From positions 1,709,001 through 1,773,000 of the forward strand of contig JAHYIO010000005.1 of the NCBI GenBank assembly GCA_020543525.1: 64,000 nucleotides of DNA. The letters run 5' to 3'. A program made the position numbers and the translations under genes. This stretch comes from Coriolopsis trogii. Taxonomy: Eukaryota > Basidiomycota > Agaricomycetes > Polyporales > Polyporaceae. Position 1 is the first letter of the stretch, and each line of letters begins with the position of its first letter. Positions 24,842 through 35,706 of this stretch are shown here, in pieces. The notes beneath the pieces were generated by a model that was not told the DNA's origin, made no database searches, and worked only from the letters and a program-made list of their open reading frames with translations.

Positions 24842-25942
24842 ATGACTACATCGTCCAGCACGCCTCCTCACCAAATCCTCCTCACAGGCGCAACTGGCTA
24901 CGTTGGCGGCACAGTCCTCACACAACTCCTGGCCTCCCCCTCGCCAGCCCTCCGCGCAGCTCCCATAACCCTCCTAGTCCGCGGCGCGGACCGCGCCGCC
25001 AAGCTCACCGCCACCTACGGCGCGGACCGCGTCCGGCCGATCGTCTACGCCTCCCTCGACGACATCGAAGCCACAACCGCCGCCGCCGCCCAGGCCGACC
25101 TCGTCATCAACACCACGCTCGGCTTCCACGCCGCCTCCGCGCAGGCGCTCCTCCGCGGGCTCGCGCAGCGCAAAGCATCAACGGGGCGCGACGTGTGGAT
25201 GGTGCAGCTCTCGGGGACGTCGAACGTCGCGGACCGCGGCGTCTCCGGGGCGTGGGTCGAGGAGAAGCGCGAGTTCGACGACGGGCGGGACGACGTGTAC
25301 GCGTGGGAGAAGCGCGTCGAGGCCGCGCACCCGTACGTGCAGCGCACGACCGAGCTGGGTGTGATCGACGCTGGGCTCGAGCTGGGCGTGAAGACGGTGG
25401 TGGTCATGCCCCCGACGATCTACGGGCGCGGGACGGGCTTGTTCAACAGGCAGAGCATCCAAGTCCCGGCGTTTGTGAAGACGGCGCTCATGAGGGGACG
25501 TGCGGTGGTCATGGGCGGCGGGAAGGGCGTGTGGGACCATGTGCATGTCGAGGACCTGGCGGCGCTGTATGAGTTGCTCGTGCTGGAGATCGTCGAGAGG
25601 GGCGGGGAGCGTCTGCCGACGGGTAAGAAGGGTATCCTCTTCGCCGACAATGGGCGACATTCGTGGAAGGAGGTGGCAGAAACCGTTGCCGAGGTGCTGT
25701 ACGCGAAGGGCAAGTTGCAGGATAGGGAGGTCGAGTCTGTCGATGTGACAGAGGGCACAAAGCTCTTCGCGAAGGCGTACTTGGGAGATGCGGACGAGGA
25801 GATGGTGGAGTTGGGCATGGCGAGTAATGGGAAGACGGTGGCGAGCGTGGCTAGGAGGCTGGGTTGGAAGCCCGCGAAAGGGGAGGAAGAATGGAGGAAG
25901 GCGCTGAGGGAGGATATAGAGATCGCGTTGGAGAAGGCCTAA
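24842..25942 (+). CDS. Extended SDR, NAD-dependent epimerase/dehydratase-like
   Basis: Intronless, 366-aa cytosolic NAD(P)-dependent oxidoreductase. The start is the Met opening MTTSSSTPPHQILLTGATGYVGG; the upstream in-frame ATG at 24638 would add 68 residues unlike the family. The Rossmann motif TGATGYVGGTV lies at residues ~14-24. Following motifs are VINTTLGFHA, VQLSGTSNVADR, then YVQRTTELGVIDAG and VVVMPPTIYGRGTGLFNRQS, and WDHVHVEDLAALYELL, all typical of atypical/extended SDRs close to NmrA-like and dihydroflavonol-reductase-like fungal proteins. The position where YxxxK normally sits is not clearly conserved (YVQRT), so catalysis or substrate cannot be assigned. Being intronless in an intron-dense window is unusual. 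Confidence 0.88.
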   Translation: MTTSSSTPPHQILLTGATGYVGGTVLTQLLASPSPALRAAPITLLVRGADRAAKLTATYGADRVRPIVYASLDDIEATTAAAAQADLVINTTLGFHAASAQALLRGLAQRKASTGRDVWMVQLSGTSNVADRGVSGAWVEEKREFDDGRDDVYAWEKRVEAAHPYVQRTTELGVIDAGLELGVKTVVVMPPTIYGRGTGLFNRQSIQVPAFVKTALMRGRAVVMGGGKGVWDHVHVEDLAALYELLVLEIVERGGERLPTGKKGILFADNGRHSWKEVAETVAEVLYAKGKLQDREVESVDVTEGTKLFAKAYLGDADEEMVELGMASNGKTVASVARRLGWKPAKGEEEWRKALREDIEIALEKA

Positions 25943-26445
25943 AAGCAGTTACTTGGAGATGCCAGTGTCTGTATAACACCACAGAGAGAATCAAGAAGCA
26001 AACCAGCAACCTTCGGGTTGTCCTGTTTTGACACATCCTTTCACATTTGCGTACGTAGCGCGTTGCAAGAACTGAAGATGCCTGCACCACTACCGAACGA
26101 ACGAGCTCGTAACCTCGACCACAAAGACGACCAACCAAACCGACATACGCGATGATTGCGGTTCACGTGGTCCACGGTGTGTTGCTGGTGTGTTGAATAG
26201 TGGACGCAACGAAAAAAGACGCGCCTTTTGCACGCGCTAGTACCAGTGTACTCATGACGAACTAGACGACTCGAAAACGCCCCACTTGCATGCCAACACA
26301 GCAGTTCATGCATTCATACCAATATATTCCTCTTAGTACCAAGCTTCGAACAGCTGGTACTTGCCAATTTATAGTCCACAGTATGGCGCGCACATTTCGC
26401 TCTTTATCTTCCTCCAAAGGAGGTTCATCAAAGTTTGATAGCCAC
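25943..26445. other. Intergenic, convergent 3' ends
   Basis: Spacer between the SDR gene on the plus strand and the S1/P1 nuclease on the minus strand. It should contain both 3' UTRs; no other signal is seen. Confidence 0.55.
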
Positions 26446-28102
26446 TCACGGCAACTTTGTCGCGCCATCGAAGATGACGTTCAGCCACGCAGCGAGCCTG
26501 TAGCCCTGCTTGGCGATCTGGAGGTCGATCACCGGCACGGCGTTGGAGAAGTACGTGCCCGAGCACAGGTCCTGACCGCTCGTGTACGTGAACACGACCG
26601 ACTGTGCGCGGGTCGTCCGAGTGATTGACGAGTTGAATTCGTAGAGTGTAAAGGTGCGGCCGTGAGCATTGTAGCATGAACGTATCGGATATGTAATGCG
26701 AGACTCACACAACAGTATGCGTTCGACTCGCGAGCCCAGACAAGCGGGCACTCGAGCGGGGTGATCGTCGCTGCAGGCGTTGGAAGCACAGCGTCCACTT
26801 GACCTTCAGCTTCAACGTCAGCGAAGCGCGCGGCGAGATACCGCTTCACATCCGCCTCGAGATCGAGTGCGGGAGCCGAGAGGGACCGCCGCGATACTGG
26901 CTCGGTAGTGGACGAGCACGCGAGCCAGTTGCTGGTCAGCGACTTGTAAGAGCCCGTCTGTATGCGCTTACATCAAATATCACACGTATCGAGATGAACG
27001 TAAGGCTGCGTACCTTTATCTTCTTGGCCAGGTCGGAGGCGTACGTCTGTACATTGCCACTATGAGTGCTGTTGATGCTCTTCGTGAGGATGCCGGTGTC
27101 TGGTTCACAGGGTACGGTGGAGTGTTAGCCGAGAACGAAGCTACACCTGTGACGCGAGAGCAGACGCACCCCACGCAGAGTGAAGGTTGGTGCTCGAGCC
27201 GCCGCACTTGGCCGAGATGTCGTTGCCACCGACTTCGTACGCCTGTCAGTTTACGAATGTACGGGTAAGTTTCCGGACAGCTGTCAGTGAGCGAAGGAGC
27301 GCACCTCGACATGAAGTGGCTGTCCAATATCTCCCAGGAAATGGTCTATTACGGAGATGGTGAGCGGCATTCTTTCCCCAGAACAAGGATGATCTCACCG
27401 AGAAACTTGAGAGCCTCCTGGCGCTGCGCTGCGCTAAGCGAAGTTTGTGCCACACGTGTGGTGTAGTTGGCGATCGCGGTGACTTCGGGTAACATGGGTT
27501 TCGTGCTCGAATTGCGCTACATAGGGGAACACTTACGAATGCAGTTGCCTTTGCCGCAGTCGCGCGTCTCTTGCACAGAGCAAGACCCTGACAGGGGCGA
27601 ATCTGAATAGCAATATCAGCTTCAAGAGCGCATATAACGACAGACTTCGGTCGCATACCCTCGGCGTCGACATAGTGGAGGCCTGATGACCACCTGTAAG
27701 CACTGGTGTACTTGATACTATCTGCCCACTACAATGCAAAGAGTACGGGTGAGTATAAACCAACTGCCCACGGCGCACTAGACTCACGGTAGCCGCGACA
27801 CCTAGAGACTGATTGTAGGTGGAGCCGAGGGAAGACTGCACGAATGCAAGGGCTTTCGGAGCAAGGAACTGTCAAAGTTGGACTATCAGCTGTAGTTGTA
27901 CAACGTCAGAGCAACTGGGACAAATGCAGACCTCCTGAGCAACATAGCTGGAAATTTTGGGAAAAGCGAGCAGATCAGATGAGGGTACATATCATATTAG
28001 CAGCGGAACTAACCCGACAGCTTCATGGCCGAGATTGCCCCAAGCGGCCGCTGGTTGCACAATGATTGCAAAGGCACCGAAGACGGCAAAAGTAGAGAGC
28101 AT
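26446..28102 (-). CDS. Secreted S1/P1-type zinc nuclease
   Basis: Extracellular single-strand nuclease/3'-nucleotidase using three zinc ions, about 335 aa before processing. Eleven predicted exons; the first are 28014-28102, 27932-27947, 27788-27868, 27659-27728. The signal peptide is MLSTFAVFGAFAIIVQPAAA, and the mature protein begins WGNLGHEAVG, giving the N-terminal Trp and first His ligands. Further ligand motifs are present: WADSIK, LHYVD, then FLDHFLGDIGQPLHVE and NLHSAWDTGI. Paired cysteines (CSVQETRDCGKGNC; CPLVWARESNAYCC) fit the secreted fold. The protein ends FDGATKLP-stop. Exon 2 is only 16 nt, with a weak GTCTGC donor. All zinc-ligand positions I can identify are intact, so it should be active. 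It probably serves nutrient recovery from nucleic acids. Confidence 0.94.
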
Positions 28103-28916
28103 ATCTTCGGTTCGACTGATGAGTGGGCGAGTGGGTGTCGAGCACCTACAGGCTGCCGCAGACCACCCAACGAGCTTTATACTCGAAACGCGACTCGGAG
28201 TGAATTCCATATGGCTCGCAGTGCGTTATCACGGACGGATTGTCAAAGTGGCCTACGTACCACGCAGCTGGATGTATGCGGAAGCTTCTCCTCGACTTCC
28301 CATCATGCCGCCGAGAAGCACATGGGATATGTCGACTCGCGCTCGGGAGACACGTTCGATAAGCTTACCTGTGCCACTCAATGCTGCTGGTAAGCGGCAA
28401 TTTGAACAGCTGAGGAGTATTGGGACGCTAGGCGGGTCCTGGAGTACACTGTCGCAGTGTCATATAAACAGTGTGTTCAATTCTTGGCCGTCTCCATACC
28501 GTTGGGCGAACGTTGCATAGACTTTGGGGTATGGAGATTATGGAGCGTAATTGAAGTCAGTTTCGAAGATTTCTAGACTTCGGAGAGGCATCTGTGAATC
28601 AAGAGTGTCATACGCATAATCATACGGTTCTGGGAGACATGGCGTTGGAAAACAGCAGAGTGGTCATGATCAGCGCTCGCGTATCGGATCATAAGGCCCC
28701 TCGAAACACCGGGCCGGAGGAGTGTCCTGATATGGTAGCGGAAGCGCCTGTCAGACGCGCGTGCTTCCGGATTTCAGTCCATGCCTATTGATTTGACTCG
28801 CGCTGCCATTCTACTGTCTTGGGCATTTGAGCGAATTGAACGTAGGATTGCAGAAGTAAGTCAATGCTGACAAACCTCAGCCGACGATGTCGATGAAGCC
28901 CATAAAGATCACTGTC
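28103..28916. other. Intergenic, promoter side of nuclease gene
   Basis: This stretch holds the 5' flank of the S1/P1 nuclease gene and the 3' flank of the ABM-like gene. Open frames here are short or antisense to the first nuclease exon; none is supported. Confidence 0.5.
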
Positions 28917-29727
28917 CTACAACTTCACCGCGAGCACCTCCAGCTGCACGACGTCTGGTGCGGCATCTAACAGCCTGTCGACATTCGCAAACAGCGCCTC
29001 CGCCACCTTGCCCTTCAGATGCGCATCGAGCCCCTCCTTCGTTGCGAAGAAGTCGATGATTCCGAACGTCTTCGTGCCCGGGAACTCGATCGCGTACCAC
29101 ACGTACGTCTCTGGCTCAGCGTCGACGAGCGGCAGCGCGCCCTGGAGTCATGGCCATGTCATGTCATGTGAGTACTTCCCCAGTCCTCATGCCGACGCGT
29201 ACATAGCACGCACCTTCAAGAACTCGCGCACCGCCCCGACCTGGCTCTCCTTCGCCTCCAACAGCACCCTCAGCCCACACCCCAGCCCCTTCCTCACATC
29301 CCCCACTCCCCCCTCCGCCCCCGGCACCTTCCCGACCTTGCTCGCCAGAATGTCAAACGCCCCACTCGGGATGTCCGGCGGCCGCGCGAGCAGCGTGTCC
29401 GCGTTCGCGACCAACGCCTCCGCGACCTTCCCGCCGATGTGCGCCTGCCGCCCGCTCTCGGCCGCGAACGAGTCGATGATCGCGTACACGGGCTTGGACG
29501 CAAAGTCGGCCGTCGCGTACTTGACCGCGAACCACTGCAGCGTCTCTGGCTCTTGGTCGCCCGAGAGCAGGCTGTAGCCGGTGAGGAGGAAGTCGTGGAG
29601 CGCGCCCGCTTGCTCGGGTTTGCCTTCGAGGGGCACGAGTTGGCCGATCTTGGCTGCGGGGAAGAAGGGTCATCAATTGAACGGTGAGTGGGGAGCATTT
29701 CGGGCCAAGCGTACGTTGAGGAGACAT
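28917..29727 (-). CDS. Tandem dimeric alpha-beta barrel (ABM-like) protein
   Basis: Small soluble protein of 225 aa built from two copies of a ferredoxin-like alpha-beta barrel of the antibiotic-biosynthesis-monooxygenase type. Exons are 29715-29727, 29214-29653, 28917-29141. Repeat 1 (residues ~5-100) has QAGALHDFLLTGY, TLQWFAVKY and VYAIIDSFAAESGRQAHIGG. Repeat 2 (~130-225) has VGAVREFLKGAL, ETYVWYAIEFPGT and TFGIIDFFATKEGLDAHLKG. Both repeats end with the same GKVAEAL helix, so an internal duplication is clear. Such proteins act as cofactor-less oxygenases or as stress-responsive barrels; a specific reaction cannot be named. The start is supported by ATGTCTCCTCAAC followed by a GTACGC donor and an in-phase acceptor. 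Confidence 0.85.
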
Positions 29728-30781
29728 CTTTGGTTCGACTGACTGCCAGTTGCAGAGCACCTTGTGGTCTATATGTACGCCTCTCGGTGTCCTGGGTGCC
29801 ACTCCGAGTAACCTTCCCCGTGGCTTCTGTATGCGGCTTGGTATCACAACCACTCATCATGCGCACGCCCCGCTTACTGATGATCTGTCTATGAAGTCTA
29901 GAGAAAACGACGTTTCCTGCCTTCGACGTTGCGCTGGAAGCAAGAGGTGGTGTATGAACGTCGCACGGGCGTGGTAAGCAACTTTATACATGTATAATTC
30001 TCTTACTACTCAGCCCATAGGGTGCTCACAATCCGAGCTTTCTCTACATCCCCCATATGTGCCGGCAGCGCGCCCTCTCCCACTGAGTCATCCAAAGCCG
30101 TATTCCTCTCACGAACACCATGGACAATCTCAGCCATCCCAAGAGGGCGATAGCCGCTCCCACCAGCGACGGGCTCTCCTTCCCACCGCGAGGGACGTCA
30201 GAAGATCGTGTCCAACGTCCGGGGAACTGTGTTCGCTTGGCGAACCCTAAGTGCTCCCCGATACTTCTACAGTTCATCCTCCCAAGTTACCTCAAATCCC
30301 TCGTCCACTGCAATCACGGAGCCTAGACTCGACCAACGAGCCTCAAGCGGACAGCGTCCGCACGTCGAAGTATTGGTGCTACTTGCTCAGCTGGATTATA
30401 AAGTCTCAGCGATAGACGCACATTTGCCTCAATCACACTATCTGGGCGGATCGTCAAGACCAGACCCAACGGGACTGCCATCCGAGCAGGCAAGGCGTCA
30501 CCCGCTACACCCTGCGACCCTTCCACACCCTCAAAGGATATCGTGGCAGCATATTCTGTGTTGATTCGCAGATTGAACTTGTACAACATCAAGAAGACAG
30601 TCTTATGATTTGTCCTCACCTCGCTTGACGAGGCAAGCAATTCCTGAAGGGAGAAACGAATCAACATCGAGGTCTCATATCTTGGATTTCTCTGGATCCG
30701 GAGAGTCCGTCTGCCCGTCCATCGGCTTCCCCTTGTACTTCGGCATCGTTCTACACGTCGGTGCGCCCATCTCAGTCAGCT
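29728..30781. other. Intergenic, no supported gene
   Basis: A minus-strand open frame at 30323-30667 (114 codons, with FNLRINTEYAATISFEG) is the most protein-like item but has no recognised family and no clear continuation. The rest appears to be the promoter of the ABM-like gene and the 3' flank of the GFA gene. Confidence 0.4.
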
Positions 30782-31641
30782 CTACGTGCGCCTCATGTAT
30801 GCGTTCATATCGACGTACCCTTCCTGAGTCGTGAGCTCAGGCAAGAGCTCGCTCTCGCCCTTGTGCCCGGACCATTTTGGAACACCATCTGGAACCTCCA
30901 TCACGCGCTCGCTGTAGAAGATGTGCGCGGTCGGCTGGAAGTCGAGCGGCACCTTGCCGTCCTTGAACTTGAACGAGGAGGGGTACGCGAGCACGGTGTT
31001 GCGTCCTTCGTCGAAGAGGGAGGAGCGGCACTGGTCGCACGAGACCTTGCAGGGGACGTCGTGTATACCCTTTTTCCTCTGGGTGGAGAAGAAGTGGAGG
31101 CTGTTGTCGACGTTCTTCACCATGCGGACAGATGTCTGGGGTGGGGAAGGACTTGAGCACGTTCCTGGTTCGCAACGAGCGCGCTGCAGGCGTACCTTCG
31201 GGAAGATGACTGCCCACTGGAAGGGCGCGCCATGGAGATGCTGGCACTGCTTGCAATGACAATGCTTCGCGTCGACTGGGTCTCCGTGGAACTCGAATGC
31301 GACGTTCCCGCACCAGCACTCCCTTCGCTCCTCCGTCAGGCCTTGTTTCACGCGCAGGTGCCGACTCAAAGTGTTACTCACGAGAAGTATTTCGGCTTGA
31401 ACTTCTCCCCCTCGCTCTTCCACATGTACGGCGGCTTGTGCAGGAAGTCCTCCTCCTTGTCGCCTCCCTGCTGGCTCGGTATGGGCCCGTTCCAGCCCGT
31501 TTCGGGGAACGTCTTGTTCTGGGGTTTCTTGGGGTCGTCTTCCGGTGGTGGGTGCTGGATATCTGAATGCCCGCCCTCAGCCGGCTTCTTCTGCGCTTCT
31601 GGGTGAGCGTTTGGATGGACTTGGTTGCTGCTGGGAGACAT
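30782..31641 (-). CDS. GFA/CENP-V zinc-binding domain protein
   Basis: Protein of the glutathione-dependent formaldehyde-activating (GFA/CENP-V) fold, which binds structural and catalytic zinc through cysteines. Three exons are predicted. The first encodes a polar N-terminal extension of ~87 aa (MSPSSNQVHPNAHPEAQKK, ending KFKPKYFS). The second starts at the GFA signature ECWCGNVAFEFHG and continues HCHCKQCQHLHGAPFQW. The third carries NSLHFFSTQRKKG, then CKVSCDQCRSSLFDEGRN and the C-terminal FQPTAHIFYSERV. The zinc-binding cysteine sets (CWC, CHCKQC, CDQC) are all present. The intron-1 acceptor is ambiguous; AAG before GGAGTGC keeps frame. Family members metabolise thiol adducts or are simply zinc proteins; substrate unknown. 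Confidence 0.88.
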
Positions 31642-32043
31642 GGCGGGACGAAATGCTGAGACTTGGATGAAGTGTAGTTAGGGCGTTCTAAATTGCCAGT
31701 GAGGGGGAGCTGCTCGAAAACGGGCAATGAGACGTCTCGCAGTGAGGAGCAGTATTGACATGTAAACGCCTGCGATCCATGACCGTGGCGTAGAAACCGC
31801 ACTCCCTGGTTGGGGGAGTAGCCAGTGGCCACCCTGACGTCACGCCCGGCTGGGGCCACGTGATCGCGTTTGGGTAGCGCGTTTGGAATGAAGTAGACGG
31901 TGTTGCGTCGCAAGCATCACCAACTATGTAAGTTCATCGAGCAGTTCTCAAGTCAAGCGAACCTCTATTCGTGAGGGGCTCTCAAGAGACTTGTCCATGA
32001 CAGCACGAAGAGATTCAAAAAGTCACAGTTTGCTCCCATTCAT
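31642..32043. other. Intergenic, GFA gene promoter
   Basis: Upstream flank of the GFA-domain gene running to the tRNA gene. No coding signal was seen. Confidence 0.5.
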
Positions 32044-32126
32044 GGGCACGTGGTGTAGTTGGTTATCACGCTCGCTTAGCATCTAGTGTTTGCGAGAGGG
32101 GTCCGGTTCGATCCCGGACGTGTCCA
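32044..32126 (+). tRNA. tRNA-Ala(AGC) with 9-nt intron
   Basis: An 83-nt gene that folds as a cloverleaf. The 7-bp acceptor stem pairs GGGCACG with CGTGTCC and A is the discriminator. The D arm starts TGGTGTAGTTGG (A box). The anticodon stem is CTCGC/GCGAG, and the T arm is TCCGG-TTCGATC-CCGGA (B box). The anticodon loop reads TTAGCA followed by extra bases, so the anticodon is AGC and a 9-nt intron (about TCTAGTGTT) sits just 3' of the anticodon, the standard eukaryotic position. Five T residues (32127-32131) directly follow and should terminate RNA polymerase III. The discriminator A and anticodon agree with alanine identity. Confidence 0.93.
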
Positions 32127-32131
32127 TTTTT
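32127..32131 (+). terminator. RNA polymerase III T-run terminator
   Basis: TTTTT immediately 3' of the tRNA-Ala discriminator base. Confidence 0.85.
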
Positions 32132-32369
32132 ATGGGAGGGGGTGCGATTTTTGCTTGACTGAGAGATTTGTGTGAAATCCTCGTGATTTCCATACTTTCA
32201 TCGAGACTCTATATACTCGCCGTTTCGCAAGAAGGTTGATCTTTTCATTTAATACACTGGCACCATGAACCCAATAGGAGATTAGTTGTCATTATATATC
32301 CTGAAAATCCAAGAGGCATCCCACACCTTACCCGACAAATGTCCAGTACACTACCTACACTACTGCTTC

Positions 32370-34199
32370 TCAATTCTCCTTCTTTTCCTTCAGGAACACG
32401 CTCCTTGTCCACCCATCCTCGCCCTCGAACGTCTCCTTTCTCAACTTGTACCCACCCAACCACGGCAGCAGCTTCGCCCAGACGAGCCAGTACACGCCCC
32501 CGGCGAGGATGATCCCCGTGCCGACGACGCAGTGGAGCCAGTACGGCAGGTCCGCGTACACGTTCTGGTCGGGGCTATCTGGCGGGACGTACGGCGCGAT
32601 GACGAGGTATATGTTGCTGAGGAGGAAGAAGACGGTGACGGGGAGGGTCGCCTTGAAAGGAGGGTGCCAGTCATATGATTCGCGGTGGAGGTAGAGGTGG
32701 ATGAGGGCCCCCGCGACGAACACGTTGACGATGGCGAGCGGATAGCTGATGACGTTGAGGACTGGAACGTGCGCGTGTCGAATGGTCAGAAATGTGGCTC
32801 GTGCGGGCATCATTGGTGGCGAGAGGGACTCACTGAAGTTGTACGCGTCTCCGGGCGGGGGCGCGAGCATGATGATGACCGAGACGAGCCAGTGCTCGAA
32901 CAGCCCGGCGAGCGGGGCGTCGAACGGCTTGTTGCTGGCGAAGAATCTAGAGAAGGGGAGGATGCCCTCGCGGCCGAGCTCCTGCACGAGACGCCCCTGA
33001 GAGAAGATGACGGACAAGACGTTCCCGAACGCAGACAGGGCGACGAAAACGCTGAGAGCGCGCTCGGCCTTGGGGCCGAACACGTTGCGGAAGAAAGACG
33101 CGGCAAGAATGCGACCGCTGTTGGCCATCTCCTCGCGGGGCACAGCGGCAAAGTAGGCGATGTTGGCGAGCATGTAGATGATTCCAACGCCGATGATGGC
33201 GAGGGGAGCGGCGATTTTGATCGTCCGAACGGGGTTCTTCATTTCTGACATGGCATAGTTGGCGTTGCTGTAGCCGATGTAGCTCCAAATGACGTTGTAG
33301 AGGGCGGTCACCACACCGTAAGGAGAGCCGGTGGTACCCTCGAATGCGTTGCTGAAGTTGTCCGGCTTCTCGACTTTGAGATGGCCGCCCAGTGCTGCCT
33401 GTGATATGGTCAGCGTTTGTACCTCGCTCGAATCGCCAGAGAAGAACGCACGAAGCCAGAGATGATGATGATAAGCAGGATGATGAGCTTGATGACACCC
33501 AGGACGTTCAAGAGCCTGAGACCCCATTTGAGGGCAAGGCCGTGAACGAGGAACGCTACGGTGACGCAGGCGAGACCAATACCCCGCTGGTTCCAGCGAT
33601 TGACTTCAACATTCGCAGCATGGAGAATGTATTCTCCGAAGACGACGGAATTTGAGCCAGCCCAGCCAAGGAGCATGACGTATCCGGTCTGGTAAGGAGT
33701 TAATATCACGTTACGTGCGTCCGCCCGGAAGACTTACGTAGAAACCGGTCACCAAGAACTTCGGCTTGGTATAGACGTACTCGAGGTAGTTCTTCTCTCC
33801 GCCGTTGCGTGGTAGACCGGTTCCGAACTCCAGATAGACGGCCATACCAGCAGCAGCAATCAGCATGCCAGCGACCCAGATGAACAAGGCCAAGCCGACA
33901 CTGCCACTGAGTGCCAGAATGCTGCTAGGTGTGGAGAAGATACCCGTCCCAACCATGCGGTTGAAGATGCTGTAGGAGACAATCAGTTTCGTGCGTGTGA
34001 GAGCGGTTCCGACGAGAGAGACTCACAGGAATACGGCACTGACCAGGCCGATCTGGCGCCTGGCTTCGCTCGTGTGGTAAACCGTCACGAACGTCTCGCC
34101 ATGCTTGCCGCCCTTTTGCGACTCTGAGTCGCTATGTGGCAGCGTGTCAAGGCCGACATCGACGTCGGAGGCGGACGTCTCCTTGGACCGGTTGAACAT
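32370..34199 (-). CDS. APC-superfamily amino-acid permease (Mup1/LAT-like)
   Basis: Plasma-membrane amino-acid transporter with about twelve helices. The protein starts MFNRSKETSASDVDVGLDT and has a cytosolic N-tail. TM1 carries the APC signature (VGTGIFSTPSSILALSGS). Later stretches include YLEFGTGLPRNGGEKNYLEY, YNVIWSYIGYSNANYAMSE, then NPVRTIKIAAPLAI and SVIFSQGRLVQELGREG. The C-terminus is cytosolic and charged (SVFLKEKKEN-stop). These motifs match the yeast methionine permease (Mup1) branch and its fungal relatives. Several short introns with GTGAGT-type donors are predicted, and the start is fixed by the codon before NRSKE. Specificity for methionine or another neutral amino acid is an inference. 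The gene ends about 240 bp from the tRNA. Confidence 0.94.
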
Positions 34200-35706
34200 C
34201 GTACGAAAGACGGAAGTCGGAATCGTACAACAAGGGTCGGTGGCAGAGTCAAACCAAGGGAAGGCCTGCCAGTACTACACAGTACGGCGCTGAGAAAGGA
34301 CCCGTAGCGGGAAATTCGAAGGAGATGTGTCGAGACGAAGGAGGGAGAAACGAAGTCTCCACCGGAATACATACCGTTTGTCGAACGTCAAATTTACTCC
34401 AGGGTGATCATTGTGCAATGCTTGTCAAGAAGGCGTCATCGCGCTTGAGCGCTCCACGGTGCTAGGTCCGTAGGGTCCAGTACTTTCTGAGCCAACTGGA
34501 GCTCGATTTCAGGATCCTCCTCGACGACGGTCGAAACATAGCGCTACTTCGTATGAGTGGAATGGACGAGCATGAGGAGGAAAAGGGAGGTGGTCGGCTA
34601 GATAAGATAAGGGCGCTTATGAGGAAAGTCGTAGCTTGCCGCTCGCCGTATCTCGATCACACATACGTTTCGCCGTAAACCACACTTGGAGGTCAGTACT
34701 AACTCCTCAACTGTATGCCATCCAGAGCTTCATCCTTCTGACAGGTAGGAGGTCTGAACCGTTATACTAGCGGCCAGCGGAGGTCAGGCTGTTTTCAAGG
34801 GCCACGGACGCTACTATGAGCGCCTTGCTCTCGACGGTCAGCGTGCCTTGCAATACACAAACCTCATGCCGTCATTCGGACCTTGCCTGCGCAGATCTGT
34901 CAAGGCAAGATCGCCGGGCCAAGATATGTCGACGACTTTGTGGCTACTTGCGTCCATCGTGGCGCTCATGTCGAAACGGTGCCTCGCGATTGCACTCTTC
35001 CCTCACAGGCAAACTAGGACCATCCTGAGCGGCCATTCAGGTACGACTTGGCGTGAAGGCGAATGTGCGCGAATGATATTGAGGCAGGTCCTCCCCTCGA
35101 GTCTCGTCGCGATTAGCACTTGTTGCCCTGCTATGGCGTGCTCGTCGGTCCCTCGGCCATCCATTGACACTTCAGCCTGGGCATCATCCCAGATCATCCC
35201 CCGCATCTGGTCTACTTTAGTAAAAACCAACGTTGGTACGTACATCGTCTGGTGCCTGAAAACGCGAATGACGAGACGACGCACGCTATGTAGCCTTTCG
35301 ATCTTTGCACTCGCTCAATCTGGACTTGCGGCAGGAAACCTGTGTCCAAGAAGAGAACCAGGCATCAGCATAGACAATGAGCAGGAAACCACAGCCACAT
35401 AGTAGCAAAACACACCGTGAAAGACTAGGACGCTTGCTAGCATGAGTCAGACATGGGCGGAAATCAGGCACCCAGCAATGGGGAATTAGACTCTAGAGCC
35501 TACAATACTTGACCTAATACAACACAAGTACAATACACAATACACAGCCACTACGTGCATGCCGAATACGGCGAGTGAAGACCCCGAGGGCGTTCGGGCC
35601 GAAGTACAAAGACCAAGATTGGAAACCAAGCATTAGGCCAATCGCCCGTACTTCGGGGCTCGTGAGATGATTGAACAACGACGAAGATCATGTACTTGTT
35701 ACGATC
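34200..35706. other. Intergenic 1.5 kb between permease and SMC2
   Basis: The left side is the permease promoter and the right side the SMC2 3' flank. A minus-strand open frame at 35003-35284 contains a protein-like run (DEHAIAGQQVLIATRLEG), but no family or neighbouring exon could be linked. A tRNA-like fragment at about 34751-34776 is reported separately. Confidence 0.45.
34751..34776 (-). pseudogene. tRNA-Asp-like 5' fragment (weak)
   Basis: Read on the minus strand, GGCCGCTAGTATAACGGTTC resembles the acceptor 5' strand plus D arm of fungal tRNA-Asp. GTC occurs at about the right distance (CCTGTCAG). The anticodon stem does not pair well and no B box or 3' acceptor strand follows. At best it is a broken tRNA copy. 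Confidence 0.3.

Noticed and set aside
30323..30667. 114-codon minus-strand frame near the GFA gene
   Set aside because: No motif and no splice partner; left as part of the intergenic note.
35003..35284. 93-codon minus-strand frame (GTDEHAIAGQQVLIATRLEG)
   Set aside because: Protein-like but isolated; could not be tied to SMC2 or any family.
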